Shown: in pieces, positions 28,801 to 37,670 of the stretch
Numbering within the stretch: position 1 is the first letter of the stretch
Layout: the number at the start of each line of letters is the position of its first letter
NCBI RefSeq assembly: GCF_900110505.1
Contig: NZ_FODZ01000006.1
Location: forward strand, 62,001 to 126,000
Length of the DNA: 64,000 nucleotides
Origin: Luteibacter sp. UNC138MFCol5.1
Lineage (GTDB): Bacteria > Pseudomonadota > Gammaproteobacteria > Xanthomonadales > Rhodanobacteraceae
Direction of reading: 5' to 3'
Made by a program: the position numbers and the translations under genes
Notes under the pieces: model-generated
Databases searched by the model: none
Told to the model about the DNA's origin: nothing
Seen by the model: only the letters and a program-made list of their open reading frames with translations

Positions 28801-29411
28801 TGCGCGCCCGCCACGTCGCCCCGCTCGTCATCGCGCTGCTGTCGGCGTGCTCGATCCTGCCCAAGGCCGAAAGCCCGCACATCTATACGTTGCCCGCCCC
28901 ACCCGGTGGTCGCCCCATGGCGCCCGCGCAGGTGGACTGGGCCCTGCGCATCGTGGCCCCCGGCGTGCCGCGCGTGCTCGACAATTCGCGCATCGCCGTG
29001 ATGCCTGACGCCAACACGATCACCGTGTACGCCGGCGCGCGCTGGGCCGACGGCGTGCCGAGCCTGTTCCGCGACCGCCTCGCCGACGCGTTCCGCGACA
29101 GCGGTCGCGTCGCCGCCATCAGCACCGACGATGCGAATCTCGCCGCCGATTACGAACTGGGCGGCAGCCTTGCCGCGTTCCAGACGGAATACGCCGGCGG
29201 CAAGCCGGAAGTGGTCGTGCGTTACGACGCCACGCTCGCCGGCACGCGCAGGCACCAGATCGTCGCGAGCCGCCGCTTCGAGGTGCGTGAACCCGTCGAC
29301 GGGAAGGAAGTGCCGCAGGTCGTCGAGGCCTTCGGCCGCGCGATGAACAAGCTATCGGGCGACGTGGTCGGCTGGGCGCTGCAGTCGGCACCGGCGCAGC
29401 GGCAACCCTGA
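28797..29411 (+). CDS. ABC-type transport auxiliary lipoprotein (PqiC/DUF330-like)
   Basis: Outer-membrane lipoprotein partner of the MCE transporter. The signal peptide ends in a lipobox (LLSAC, Cys near residue 18) and is followed by the ABC_trans_aux-type domain (YTLPAPPGG, DWALRIVAPGVPRVLDNSRIAV). Overlap ATGA with the MCE gene shows coupling. Its presence in place of an MlaC protein marks this operon as the MCE-plus-lipoprotein type rather than the classical Mla operon. Confidence 0.88.
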   Translation: MMRARHVAPLVIALLSACSILPKAESPHIYTLPAPPGGRPMAPAQVDWALRIVAPGVPRVLDNSRIAVMPDANTITVYAGARWADGVPSLFRDRLADAFRDSGRVAAISTDDANLAADYELGGSLAAFQTEYAGGKPEVVVRYDATLAGTRRHQIVASRRFEVREPVDGKEVPQVVEAFGRAMNKLSGDVVGWALQSAPAQRQP

Positions 29412-29412
29412 A

Positions 29413-29489
29413 ATCGCCGATACGATCGGCTCCCACCCCTTCGGTAGGTGGCCTGCTAGCAGCGGGTGGGAACCGATCGTATCGGCGAT
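29413..29489. repeat. Second-type palindromic repeat overlapping the alkB 3' end
   Basis: ATCGCCGATACGATCGGCTC (29413-29432), continuing CCACCCC, faces GGGTGGGAACCGATCGTATC (29464-29483), continuing GGCGAT. The arms are near-perfect complements with a ~24-base loop. Sequence differs from the GTAG elements, but the 'GGTGGGAxCCGATC..ATCGGCGA' layout is also REP-like. The right arm lies inside alkB and supplies its last codons. Confidence 0.8.
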
Positions 29490-30091
29490 CGGATGTCGCG
29501 GGGCGGCTCGATGTTCCGGAAGGTAAGGTTGATTCGCGGACCGGTCACCCGCTTCCTCGCCGGCAGTTCGTGCTTGTACAGACGCTGCGTGTCGCCGGCC
29601 ATCTTCAGCAGGCTGCCGTGCGGCAGCTCGATCGCGACGGATTCGCCGCCGGCCTTCGCGCGGAAACGGAAGGTGCGCTCCGCGCCGAGGCTCAGCGATG
29701 CGATCACCGGCCGTGCACCGAGTTCGGGTTCGTCGTCGCTATGCCATCCCATGCGGTCCGCGCCGTCCCGGTAGAGGTTCGCCAGCACGCTGTTGAACGG
29801 CGCGTCGCAAGCGTCCGCCACGCGATCACGCAACGCCCGCAGTTCCGCCGTCCAGGGATGCGGCACGAAACGCGTGCCGGAATAGCGGTATGCCGCGTCG
29901 TCGTCACCGATCCAGGCGCTGAGGCGCGGCGAGTCCACGATGCGCCCGAACATGCGGATGCGGTGCACCTCCCATGGCAACGCCTGCCGGAGGTGTTCGA
30001 GCAACCGGTCCGCTTCGTCGGCATCCAGCCAGGCGGGCGCGAACGTGACGTCCGCGCCGGGGAGGTCGATCCGGGGCCACTCCGCGGTCAG
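29456..30091 (-). CDS. alkB: AlkB-type 2-oxoglutarate/Fe(II) dioxygenase
   Basis: Repairs alkylated bases in DNA/RNA by oxidative demethylation. The family motifs are NLYRDGADRMGWHSDDEPEL (iron HxD), YKHELP (iron His) and RINLTFR (2-oxoglutarate Arg), in the short AlkB2/3-like form. No standard start codon lies before the first conserved residues (RIDLPGADVTF). The best candidate is CTG at 30091, overlapping the amidase stop as CTGA, which would make it translationally coupled. The C-terminus (IRSPIRSVPTRC) is encoded by the arm of a palindromic repeat. Confidence 0.85.
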   Translation of the reverse strand: MTAEWPRIDLPGADVTFAPAWLDADEADRLLEHLRQALPWEVHRIRMFGRIVDSPRLSAWIGDDDAAYRYSGTRFVPHPWTAELRALRDRVADACDAPFNSVLANLYRDGADRMGWHSDDEPELGARPVIASLSLGAERTFRFRAKAGGESVAIELPHGSLLKMAGDTQRLYKHELPARKRVTGPRINLTFRNIEPPRDIRSPIRSVPTRC

Positions 30092-31488
30092 GCGGGCTCG
30101 ACCGGATAGGCCGGCTCCGCGTCGAGCGACGACGCGCAGACGGCCGCGAGCTCGAGCAGGCGCAGGTCGGAACCCCGCGCGCCGACGAGCTGCATGCCGA
30201 TGGGCATGCCGTTGGGCAGCGTGCCCATCGGGATGCTGACGGCGGGACAGCCGGCCAGGCTGGCGAAGCTGCACAGGTCGGCCTGCGAGGACGGCACCGG
30301 TCCATCGAGCGGGAACGCACCCTGCGGCGTCGTCGGCATGACCAGCACGTCGACCTGCGCGAAGAGGCGGCGCATCTTGAGCGTGGCCGCGTCGATGACG
30401 AGGTCCGCCGCGACGTAATCCGCCGCGGATTTGCGCGCCGCGAAATCCACCATCTCGCGGAAACCGGGCGAGACGGGGTACGCCTCGTCCGCGAGCTCCG
30501 TCGCGAAGGTGTTGAGCATCTCGGCTTCCATGATCAGAAGGCCCGCGCGACGCGTGCGCGCAAAATCCCAGTCGGAGAAGTCGACGGTGCGCCGCTCGCC
30601 CAGCTCGCCACGGAGCTTCGAGAGCGCCTGGTTGAATACGTCGATGACGTCCTGCTGCACGCCGACCGCCGCGAGATCGGGCAGGAAGCCCGCCCGCAGG
30701 TTGCCCGGCTCCCAGTCCGGCGGCGAGAACGCCACGCGGCGACGGCGCGAGCGCGCGTCGTCGGCGTCATAGCCCGCCAGCGTCTGCAGCAGCACGGTGA
30801 GGTCGTCCACGCCGCGCGCCAGCAGGCCCACGGCATCGAGGCGACGCGCCGCCGGCACGAGCCCGCGCGCGGAAATCTCCCCGTGCGTCGGCTTCAGGGC
30901 GTAGACGCCGCAGTAGCTCGCCGGCACGCGGATCGATCCGAGGGTATCGGAGCCGATGGCGGCGACGGCCAGCCCAGCCGCCACGGCAGCGGCCGCGCCG
31001 CCCGACGATCCGCCGGCGGTGTAACCCAGCCGATGCGGATTGTGCGTCGCGCCATGGAACGGGTTGTTGGTCGTGAGCCCCAACGCGCCCTCGTCCATGT
31101 TCGTCTTGCCCAGCAGCACCGCACCCGACGCACGAAGGCGCGCGATGGCGTGCGCGTCTTCCTCGGGCACCACGCTGCGCCGCCGCATGCCCGCGCGCGT
31201 CGGCACGCCGGCGACGTCGAAGTTGTCCTTGATCGCGATTGGCAAGCCGTCCAGCCGCCCGATGACGCCATCGCGGCGCCGGCGATCGGCGGCCAGCGAC
31301 TGCTCCTGAATCAGCGACACGCTGTAATCCACGAAAGCGTTGAGTTTCGGATTCAGGCGCTCGATGGCGTCCTGGTAGACGTCGGACAGGGCCTGGGGTT
31401 GGGTCCGTCCAATGGCCAGCCAATGCAGTATCTGCAGAAGCGTGGCCCGTCGCATGTCGACATCGGCGACCGGCGGCATCGTATTCAT
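30088..31488 (-). CDS. Amidase-signature family amidohydrolase
   Basis: A 466-residue amidase-signature enzyme. The Ser-cisSer-Lys triad is visible: Lys87 in PIAIKDNF, the GGSSGG segment at 159-164 and the nucleophile Ser185 in SDTLGSIRVPA, where the usual second Gly is Leu. It resembles GatA in layout but lacks gatB/gatC neighbours, so a free amidase is more likely. Substrate unknown. Start MNTMPPVADVDMRR. It precedes alkB in one unit. Confidence 0.9.
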   Translation of the reverse strand: MNTMPPVADVDMRRATLLQILHWLAIGRTQPQALSDVYQDAIERLNPKLNAFVDYSVSLIQEQSLAADRRRRDGVIGRLDGLPIAIKDNFDVAGVPTRAGMRRRSVVPEEDAHAIARLRASGAVLLGKTNMDEGALGLTTNNPFHGATHNPHRLGYTAGGSSGGAAAAVAAGLAVAAIGSDTLGSIRVPASYCGVYALKPTHGEISARGLVPAARRLDAVGLLARGVDDLTVLLQTLAGYDADDARSRRRRVAFSPPDWEPGNLRAGFLPDLAAVGVQQDVIDVFNQALSKLRGELGERRTVDFSDWDFARTRRAGLLIMEAEMLNTFATELADEAYPVSPGFREMVDFAARKSAADYVAADLVIDAATLKMRRLFAQVDVLVMPTTPQGAFPLDGPVPSSQADLCSFASLAGCPAVSIPMGTLPNGMPIGMQLVGARGSDLRLLELAAVCASSLDAEPAYPVEPA

Positions 31489-31634
31489 GAAGTCTCCTTG
31501 CGCTTGGGACGATTATGAACGCGCTTTGTGAAGATCGTGCAAGCCCTTCCGCTCCCGATGTGATTTGCCGCCGCCGCGGCGAAACCGGACAATGCCAGGC
31601 CGATCCCCGCAGCCAGCCGTTGAGTGAGCCAGCC

Positions 31635-33242
31635 ATGAGCGAACGCGAAACCATGGAATACGACCTCGTCGTCGTCGGGGCAGGCCCCGCGGGACTGGCG
31701 TTCGCGATCCGTACGAAACAGCTCAATCCCGAGATCACGGTCTGCGTGATAGAGAAGGCATCGACCATCGGCGCGCAGATCCTTTCCGGCGCGGTGATCG
31801 AGACCGCGCCGCTGGACCGCCTGCTGCCCGACTGGCGCAAGGCCCCGCCGCCGGTCTGCGTGCCGGTGACGAAGGACGAATTCTGGTTCTTCCGCGACCA
31901 TGCGTCCGCCACCAGGAGCCCGGTGACGCCGCCGCAGATGCACAACCACGGCAACGTGATCGTCAGCCTCGGTGCGCTGTGCGCCTGGCTGGCGCCGCAG
32001 GCCGAAGCGCTGGGCGTCGACGTGTTCCCCGGCTACGCCGCGGCCGAAGCGCTGTTCGACGACAGCGGCGCCGTGAACGGCGTGCGCATCGGCGACATGG
32101 GCATCGCCCGCGACGGCACGCACAAGCCGGGTTACACGGAAGGCATCGACATCCGCGCGAAGGTGACCGTGCTCGCCGAAGGCTGCCGCGGTCACATCAG
32201 CAAGACGCTCATCAAGAAATACGACCTCGACGCGAACAGCGATCCGCAGACCTACGGCATCGGCATCAAGGAGCTCTGGCAGCTCGCGCCGGGTAAGGGC
32301 GAAGCGGGCAAGGTGGTGCACACGCTCGGCTGGCCGCTGGCGAACGACACGTATGGCGGCAGCTTCCTGTATCACCTCGACAACGACCGCGTCGCCGTCG
32401 GCTTCGTCGTCGGCCTCGACTACCCGGACCCGAACTTCTCGCCGTTCGAAGCCTTCCAGCAGTTCAAGCACCACCCGAACGTGAAGGGCCTGCTCGAAGG
32501 CGGCAGCATCGTGTCCGCGGGCGCCCGCGCCATCGTCGAGGGCGGCGCGCAGTCGTTGCCTAAGGTGGAGATGCCCGGCGCGATCCTCATCGGCGATTCC
32601 GCCGGCCTCGTCAACGTGCCGAAGATCAAGGGCACGCACCAGGCGATCGCCTCGGGCATGCTCGCCGCCGAACACCTCGTGGCCACGCAGCTCTCTCCCG
32701 CGGGCTGGGATGCGAAGCTGCGTGGGTCGGCCGTCATGGCGGAACTGCACAAGGTGCGCAACATCCGTCCCGGCTTCAACAAGGGCCTCTGGCGCGGCCT
32801 GATCAACGCCGCGTGGGAAACCGTCACGGGCGGCCGATCGCCGTGGACGCTGAAGAACCACGCCGACTGGTCGGCGCTCGGCAAGCTCGGGCAGTACGAA
32901 GCGCCGAAGAAAGATTATGTCGAGCGCACCCTCGCCCCGCGCGACCGCCTCGCCAGCGTCTATTTCGCGGCGACGGAGCACGACGAAGACCAGCCGGTGC
33001 ACCTGAAGGTCGCGGACACCAGCATCTGCGTCGAACGCTGCACCACCGAATACGGCAATCCGTGCGAGCGCTTCTGTCCGGCCGGCGTCTACGAGATGGT
33101 GCAGGACGAGTCCGGCCGTCGCCTGCAGATCAACGCCGCCAACTGCGTGCACTGCAAGACCTGCGACATCAAGGACCCGTACCAGATCATCACCTGGGTG
33201 ACGCCCGAGGGTGGCTCGGGGCCGAATTACCAGGGTCTGTGA
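31635..33242 (+). CDS. Electron-transfer flavoprotein:ubiquinone oxidoreductase (ETF-QO)
   Basis: Membrane-associated FAD/4Fe-4S enzyme passing electrons from ETF (EtfAB) to ubiquinone during fatty- and amino-acid oxidation. FAD motif VVVGAGPAGLAFAI at the N-terminus, conserved GAQILSGAV, and the C-terminal cluster cysteines CERFCPAGVYE and CVHCKTCDIKDP. ATG 31635 gives 535 residues, normal for bacteria. Its partner genes etfBA lie 4.4 kb downstream. The next gene, a glycosyltransferase, starts inside its stop (TGATG). Confidence 0.96.
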   Translation: MSERETMEYDLVVVGAGPAGLAFAIRTKQLNPEITVCVIEKASTIGAQILSGAVIETAPLDRLLPDWRKAPPPVCVPVTKDEFWFFRDHASATRSPVTPPQMHNHGNVIVSLGALCAWLAPQAEALGVDVFPGYAAAEALFDDSGAVNGVRIGDMGIARDGTHKPGYTEGIDIRAKVTVLAEGCRGHISKTLIKKYDLDANSDPQTYGIGIKELWQLAPGKGEAGKVVHTLGWPLANDTYGGSFLYHLDNDRVAVGFVVGLDYPDPNFSPFEAFQQFKHHPNVKGLLEGGSIVSAGARAIVEGGAQSLPKVEMPGAILIGDSAGLVNVPKIKGTHQAIASGMLAAEHLVATQLSPAGWDAKLRGSAVMAELHKVRNIRPGFNKGLWRGLINAAWETVTGGRSPWTLKNHADWSALGKLGQYEAPKKDYVERTLAPRDRLASVYFAATEHDEDQPVHLKVADTSICVERCTTEYGNPCERFCPAGVYEMVQDESGRRLQINAANCVHCKTCDIKDPYQIITWVTPEGGSGPNYQGL

Positions 33243-34498
33243 TGGATATCGGCTGGAAACTCCGTCGCCTGCTTCGGCTCGCGCAACGGGCGAGGGGCAG
33301 CATCGCCATCCGAGGGTGGCGCGGAACGCTGCGACGGGCGCTACGCCCCCGCCCCGCCCAGCAGGGCGTGGCGGAGGAAATCACCATTCGCTTGCCAGCC
33401 GCGGGGCACCGCGCGCGGCGCATTCTGGTCATCGAGACGATGACCCCCGATCCGTCGCGCGATTCGGGATCCGTGCGCCTTTCTCAGATCTTCGCCCTGC
33501 TGAATGCGGACGGATGGCAGGTGGACTTCATCGCCGACGATGGCGACGCCTCGGTGGCCGACGCCGTCCGACTCGGCGCGCTCGGCGTACGCGTCGTCCG
33601 CGAGCCGGTGTTGCAATGGCTGTCCCGCGAAGGCGGTTCGCTGGACGCCGTCATGCTTTGTCGGCTGCCCGTGGCAGACCAGTACGTGAGCGTCGTGCGT
33701 CGTTTCGCGCCCCAGGCCCGCGTGCTCTTCGATACGGTCGATCTGCATTTCATCCGCGAAGGGCGCGCAGCCGACCTCACGGGCAATGCGTCGCTCGTGC
33801 GCCAGGCGCGCCGCTCACGCGACCGCGAGTTGGCCATGGTCTCGCGTTGTGACGTGACCCTTGTGGTGAGCGAAGACGAACGGAGCGTCCTCGAGCGCGA
33901 AGCGCCTGGCGCGAGCGTCGAACTGCTCAGCAACATCCATGACGTGCAAGGACGGGTGCGTGGATTCGACGGCCGCAGTGGCATGCTGTTCGTCGGTGGC
34001 TTCGGTCACCCTCCTAACGAAGATGCGGTGCGCTGGTTCATCGCCGAGATATTGCCTCGGGTACGCGCTGAGCGCGACGAGATGGTGCTCCACGTCGCTG
34101 GCGACATCGACGCGGTATCCAGGCGCGCCATCGAACGCGATGGCGTCGTCGTCCACGGGCGCGTTCCCGATCTCGGGCCGCTACACGAGCAGACGCTGGT
34201 CTCCGTCGCACCTTTACGGTTCGGCGCGGGCGTGAAGGGAAAGGTGAACCAGGCGATGAGCCATGGTCTTCCCGTCGTCCTGACGACGATCGCCGCCGAG
34301 GGAATGCACCTCTCCGATGGCGTGGATGCGCTGGTCGCCGATGACCCCACCGCGTTCGCGACCGCCATCGTGAGACTGGCAAGCGACGAGTCGCTGTGGC
34401 TCGCGGTGTCGGACGCGGGCGTCGATAACGTGCGGCGACACTTCTCGGTCGAAAACGCCCGCGACGCCCTGCGCCGCGCGCTGGATGGCGGACCATGA
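33242..34498 (+). CDS. GT4-type (GT-B) glycosyltransferase
   Basis: A 418-residue cytosolic glycosyltransferase. After a basic N-terminal ~55 residues, RRILVIETMTPDPSRDSGS begins the GT-B fold. The C-terminal half has LFVGGFGHPPNEDAVRWF and PLRFGAGVKGKVNQAMSHGL, typical of group-1 transferases with a Glyco_trans_1_4 domain. Donor and acceptor unknown. It starts in the ETF-QO stop codon (TGATG) and ends overlapping the 77-residue gene (ATGA). This makes the three genes from 33242 to 37589 a tightly coupled insertion between ETF-QO and etfB. Confidence 0.88.
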   Translation: MDIGWKLRRLLRLAQRARGSIAIRGWRGTLRRALRPRPAQQGVAEEITIRLPAAGHRARRILVIETMTPDPSRDSGSVRLSQIFALLNADGWQVDFIADDGDASVADAVRLGALGVRVVREPVLQWLSREGGSLDAVMLCRLPVADQYVSVVRRFAPQARVLFDTVDLHFIREGRAADLTGNASLVRQARRSRDRELAMVSRCDVTLVVSEDERSVLEREAPGASVELLSNIHDVQGRVRGFDGRSGMLFVGGFGHPPNEDAVRWFIAEILPRVRAERDEMVLHVAGDIDAVSRRAIERDGVVVHGRVPDLGPLHEQTLVSVAPLRFGAGVKGKVNQAMSHGLPVVLTTIAAEGMHLSDGVDALVADDPTAFATAIVRLASDESLWLAVSDAGVDNVRRHFSVENARDALRRALDGGP

Positions 34499-34728
34499 CG
34501 CTGTTCAGGGCCACGCTTCGACGTCTTTTCGGAGTCCTCGCGAAGCACCCGCGTTTGAAGCGCGCGATCGTCGACGCGGCCTATCGCGTCCCATGGCTGG
34601 ACACGCGACTGCGCCATCTCATGCACCGGACGGAACATCCGGAAGCGGTGCTCGATGTCGACCCGGACCGATTGCCCGAGGGGAGCCGCCACGCGCTGGC
34701 CCGGATGCGGTCACGGATGCCGCGATGA
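34495..34728 (+). CDS. Small coupled protein, 77 residues, unknown
   Basis: ATGA overlaps on both sides (start in the stop of the upstream glycosyltransferase, stop over the start of the downstream one) strongly support a real gene. The sequence is basic and amphipathic-helical: TLRRLFGVLAKHPRLKRAIV, then AAYRVPWLDTRLRHL. Similar Arg-rich helical segments occur at the C-termini of glycan-cluster proteins, for example after residue 340 of the FkbM protein at 56400-57728. It may tether the flanking enzymes to the membrane. No known family assigned. Confidence 0.7.
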   Translation: MTLFRATLRRLFGVLAKHPRLKRAIVDAAYRVPWLDTRLRHLMHRTEHPEAVLDVDPDRLPEGSRHALARMRSRMPR

Positions 34729-37589
34729 AGATCCAGATCGATTTGCAGGGCGTCCAGACGGCCAGCCGCCAACGCGGCATCGGCCGGTATACCCGTGAAG
34801 CCACGATCGCCTTCCTCAAGCTGGCCGAGGGACGCCACGATGTCGAGCTGCTGTTCAATGCGGCGCTCGACGGCGTGGACGAGATGCTCGACAGGATGGT
34901 CGCCGAATCCCTGCGTCCGCGCCGCAGAGCCTACGGTCCATTGCGCGACACGTCGTCGGATACCCCAGCGAACGATGCCCGGCGCGAGGCCGGCGAGCGC
35001 TTGCTCACGCATGCGCTGGACATCGGGGGCGCCGATGTCGTCTGGCTAAGCAGCCTCATCGAAGGATACGCGAGCGATGCGCTCATGCCGCACCGGTCGC
35101 CACGCCAGCTCACCGCCGCGACACTCTACGACCTGCTTCCGCTGCAGGATCCCAAAGGGCTTGGGCAGTCCCGGGCGCGCGACTGGTACTCACGCCGCCT
35201 GGAGGCGTTGCGCTCTTGCGACCTCCTGCTCGCCATATCGGAATGGGTCAGGGTCGACGCGATCGCGCGCCTGGGTCTGGATCCAGACCGCGTCGTCGCG
35301 ATCGGAGCGGGAGTCGACGAGAGGTTCCGCCCGGCAGCCGCCGGATCGGACAACCGCGCCTATCTGGCCCGGCACCTGCTCATCGAGCGTCCCTTCATCC
35401 TCTACAACGGCGGGACCGACACACGCAAGAACGTCGAGCGCCTCTTTCCGGCGTATGCCGCGTTGCCCGACCATCTGCGTGATCGTGTCGACCTCGTCGT
35501 GGTGGGCGCCCTGGACAATGCGACCCGCGAGCGCTTCGACAAAGCGATACGCGCCGCGAGTATCGCGCCGCATCGCATCCATCTCACCGGTTACGTCACC
35601 GATGAGGATCTCGTCCGCCTCTACCAGGCCTGCGAACTGTTCGTTTTTCCGTCCGCGGGAGAAGGCTTCGGCCTGCCACCGCTGGAAGCGATGGCATGTG
35701 GCGCGCCCGTGATCGTGAACGACGCGACGAGCTTGCCCGAGGTCGTCGGGAGCCCGGCCGCGCTGTTCGACGCGAACGATGTCGATGCGATGGCAGGCGC
35801 CATGTCTCGCGTGCTGGACGATCCGTCGTTCGCCACCGCGCTCCGCGATGCCGGGCTGCTCCGCGCCGCTCGATTCACCTGGCCGAAGGTCGCGGAGCGT
35901 GCTCTGACCGCCATCGAACGGGCGTTGACCACGCGCCCTGAATCGCGCTCGCCGGTCGCTACCGCGTGGGTCGCGACGTCTGCCAGCATCCAGGCGCCGC
36001 CGGACGACGCGCAGATTCCGGTGTACCTGGCGGACGCGGCGCACGCGAGCGACGTGCTCCACCGCTTGCGCGAATGGCCGGGCCTCGTCGAGTGGCAGGG
36101 TCCGTTCCCGGACGGCGATCACCTGACGGCGTTCGATCGGTACCGTGCCGGTGGCTGGAAAGCGGTTGCGACGCCCGGCGGCATCGACTGGCCAGAGGCC
36201 CTGCGCGCGGAGGCGATCGCCATGCGCACCGTCGAGTCGCATGCGGACGGCGAAGCATCGCGCGCCGCATGGGTCGAAGCCTTCAACGGCGATTCGATGG
36301 TTCGCCAGCGCGGCATCGAAGACGAGATCGCCGCGCACGTGGCGCCGAGGCTGAGCGACACCGATCTGGCTCGCGTCGCCGATGCGATCGACCGGTCGCG
36401 GCCCCAGCGTGCAACGCGCTGGCTCGTCGACGTCACGCACATCTCGCGCCACGACCTCCGGACCGGCATTCAGCGTGTCGTGCGCAACATCCTCGGAGCA
36501 TGGCTGCGCACACCTCCCGTCGGCGTGCGCATCGAGCCGATCGCCTTCCGCGACGGCCGCTACGAGCACGCGCATGCCTATGCGGCCGAGCTGCTGGGCG
36601 TCGAGGTGCCGGAGGGTCTCGTGGAGGACCCCGTGTCGATCAGCGGCGACGAAGTCTTCGTCGGGCTCGACTGGGCGATGGAAAGCCTGCCATCGAGCGC
36701 CACGCTGTTGCGCACATGGCATCGCGCAGGAGTCGGCATGCATTTCGTCGCAAACGACATCCTGCCGATCACCCTCCCCGATGCGTTTCATCCACAGGCC
36801 CGCGAGGCGTTCGTCCGCTGGCTGGAACGGATGACCGACCTCGCCGATGCCGTCCACTGCATTTCCCAGTCCACCGCCGACGACATCGCCCAGTGGCTTC
36901 GCGCCGAAAGGCGTGCGCGCCCCCCGGCTCTCACCGTTTTCCCCCTCGGTGTGGAACCGTTGCGTGAATCGCGCCCCGGCCTCCTCGAGAAGGATGTCGC
37001 TGGCGCTTTCGCTGCCAGGCCGACTCTGCTGATGGTGGGAACCATCGAACCCCGGAAAGGACACGCCCAGGCGCTCGACGCGCTCGACCTGCTCTGGGCA
37101 TCGGGCGCCGATCTCAATCTCGCGATCGTGGGAAAGCGCGGATGGCTGGTTACCGACCTGATCCGCCGGATCGAACGCCACCCCGAGCTTGGGAAACGCC
37201 TGTTCTGGTTCGAGGGGTGCAGCGACGAGACCCTGGACGCCGTATACGAAGCCAGCACGGCGCTGCTGGCGCCATCGCTCGGCGAAGGGTATGGCCTGCC
37301 GCTCATCGAGGCCGCGCAACGGGGCAAGCCGGTCATCGCCCGCTCGCTGAAGGTGTTCCGGGAAGTCGCTGGTGACTATCCGGCCTATTTCGAGGGCACG
37401 ACGGGAACCGCACTGGCGACGTTCCTCGCCCGTTGGATCGTCGACCGTCCGGCCCCAGGCAATCGCCTGACCTGGCCGGCTTGGCAGGCGGCCGCTGAAG
37501 CGCTCGCTGATCGCATTTGCGACAGCGAGCATCCGGGGCGAACCGAAAAGCACGCTGCGTGGTATGGCGCGCCGCACGATTCAGCTTAG
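34725..37589 (+). CDS. Tandem-domain GT4 glycosyltransferase (954 residues)
   Basis: Two complete GT-B modules in one chain. Module one (about 1-400) starts MKIQIDLQGVQTASRQRGIG and contains NGGTDTRKNVERLFPAY and FPSAGEGFGLPPLEAMACGA. A spacer of ~150 residues follows. Module two (about 560-940) starts VDVTHISRHDLRTGIQRVVR and contains MVGTIEPRKGHAQALDAL and APSLGEGYGLPLIEAAQRGK. Both E(x7)E-type motifs look intact, so two linkages may be made. It is paralogous in layout to 53043-56390. Likely polymerises or caps a surface glycan. Confidence 0.9.
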   Translation: MKIQIDLQGVQTASRQRGIGRYTREATIAFLKLAEGRHDVELLFNAALDGVDEMLDRMVAESLRPRRRAYGPLRDTSSDTPANDARREAGERLLTHALDIGGADVVWLSSLIEGYASDALMPHRSPRQLTAATLYDLLPLQDPKGLGQSRARDWYSRRLEALRSCDLLLAISEWVRVDAIARLGLDPDRVVAIGAGVDERFRPAAAGSDNRAYLARHLLIERPFILYNGGTDTRKNVERLFPAYAALPDHLRDRVDLVVVGALDNATRERFDKAIRAASIAPHRIHLTGYVTDEDLVRLYQACELFVFPSAGEGFGLPPLEAMACGAPVIVNDATSLPEVVGSPAALFDANDVDAMAGAMSRVLDDPSFATALRDAGLLRAARFTWPKVAERALTAIERALTTRPESRSPVATAWVATSASIQAPPDDAQIPVYLADAAHASDVLHRLREWPGLVEWQGPFPDGDHLTAFDRYRAGGWKAVATPGGIDWPEALRAEAIAMRTVESHADGEASRAAWVEAFNGDSMVRQRGIEDEIAAHVAPRLSDTDLARVADAIDRSRPQRATRWLVDVTHISRHDLRTGIQRVVRNILGAWLRTPPVGVRIEPIAFRDGRYEHAHAYAAELLGVEVPEGLVEDPVSISGDEVFVGLDWAMESLPSSATLLRTWHRAGVGMHFVANDILPITLPDAFHPQAREAFVRWLERMTDLADAVHCISQSTADDIAQWLRAERRARPPALTVFPLGVEPLRESRPGLLEKDVAGAFAARPTLLMVGTIEPRKGHAQALDALDLLWASGADLNLAIVGKRGWLVTDLIRRIERHPELGKRLFWFEGCSDETLDAVYEASTALLAPSLGEGYGLPLIEAAQRGKPVIARSLKVFREVAGDYPAYFEGTTGTALATFLARWIVDRPAPGNRLTWPAWQAAAEALADRICDSEHPGRTEKHAAWYGAPHDSA

Positions 37590-37607
37590 ATCGCTCCACG
37601 CTATACT
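37580..37607 (+). promoter_or_regulatory. Possible etfB promoter
   Basis: TATACT (37602-37607) is a good -10 element 64 bases before the etfB ATG. The best -35 at 16 bases is TTCAGC (37580-37585), which is poor and overlaps the 3' end of the upstream gene. A promoter here would separate etfBA expression from the inserted glycosyltransferases. Confidence 0.45.
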
Positions 37608-37670
37608 ACTGGACTAACCACCCGACTCCGTGCGGGCTACGGTCTCGATCGTCTGTCTATAGGTCATCAA

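Noticed and set aside
30088-31488. GatA subunit of Glu-tRNA(Gln) amidotransferase
   Set aside because: No gatB or gatC nearby and sequence departs from GatA (for example SDTLGSIR); generic amidase preferred.
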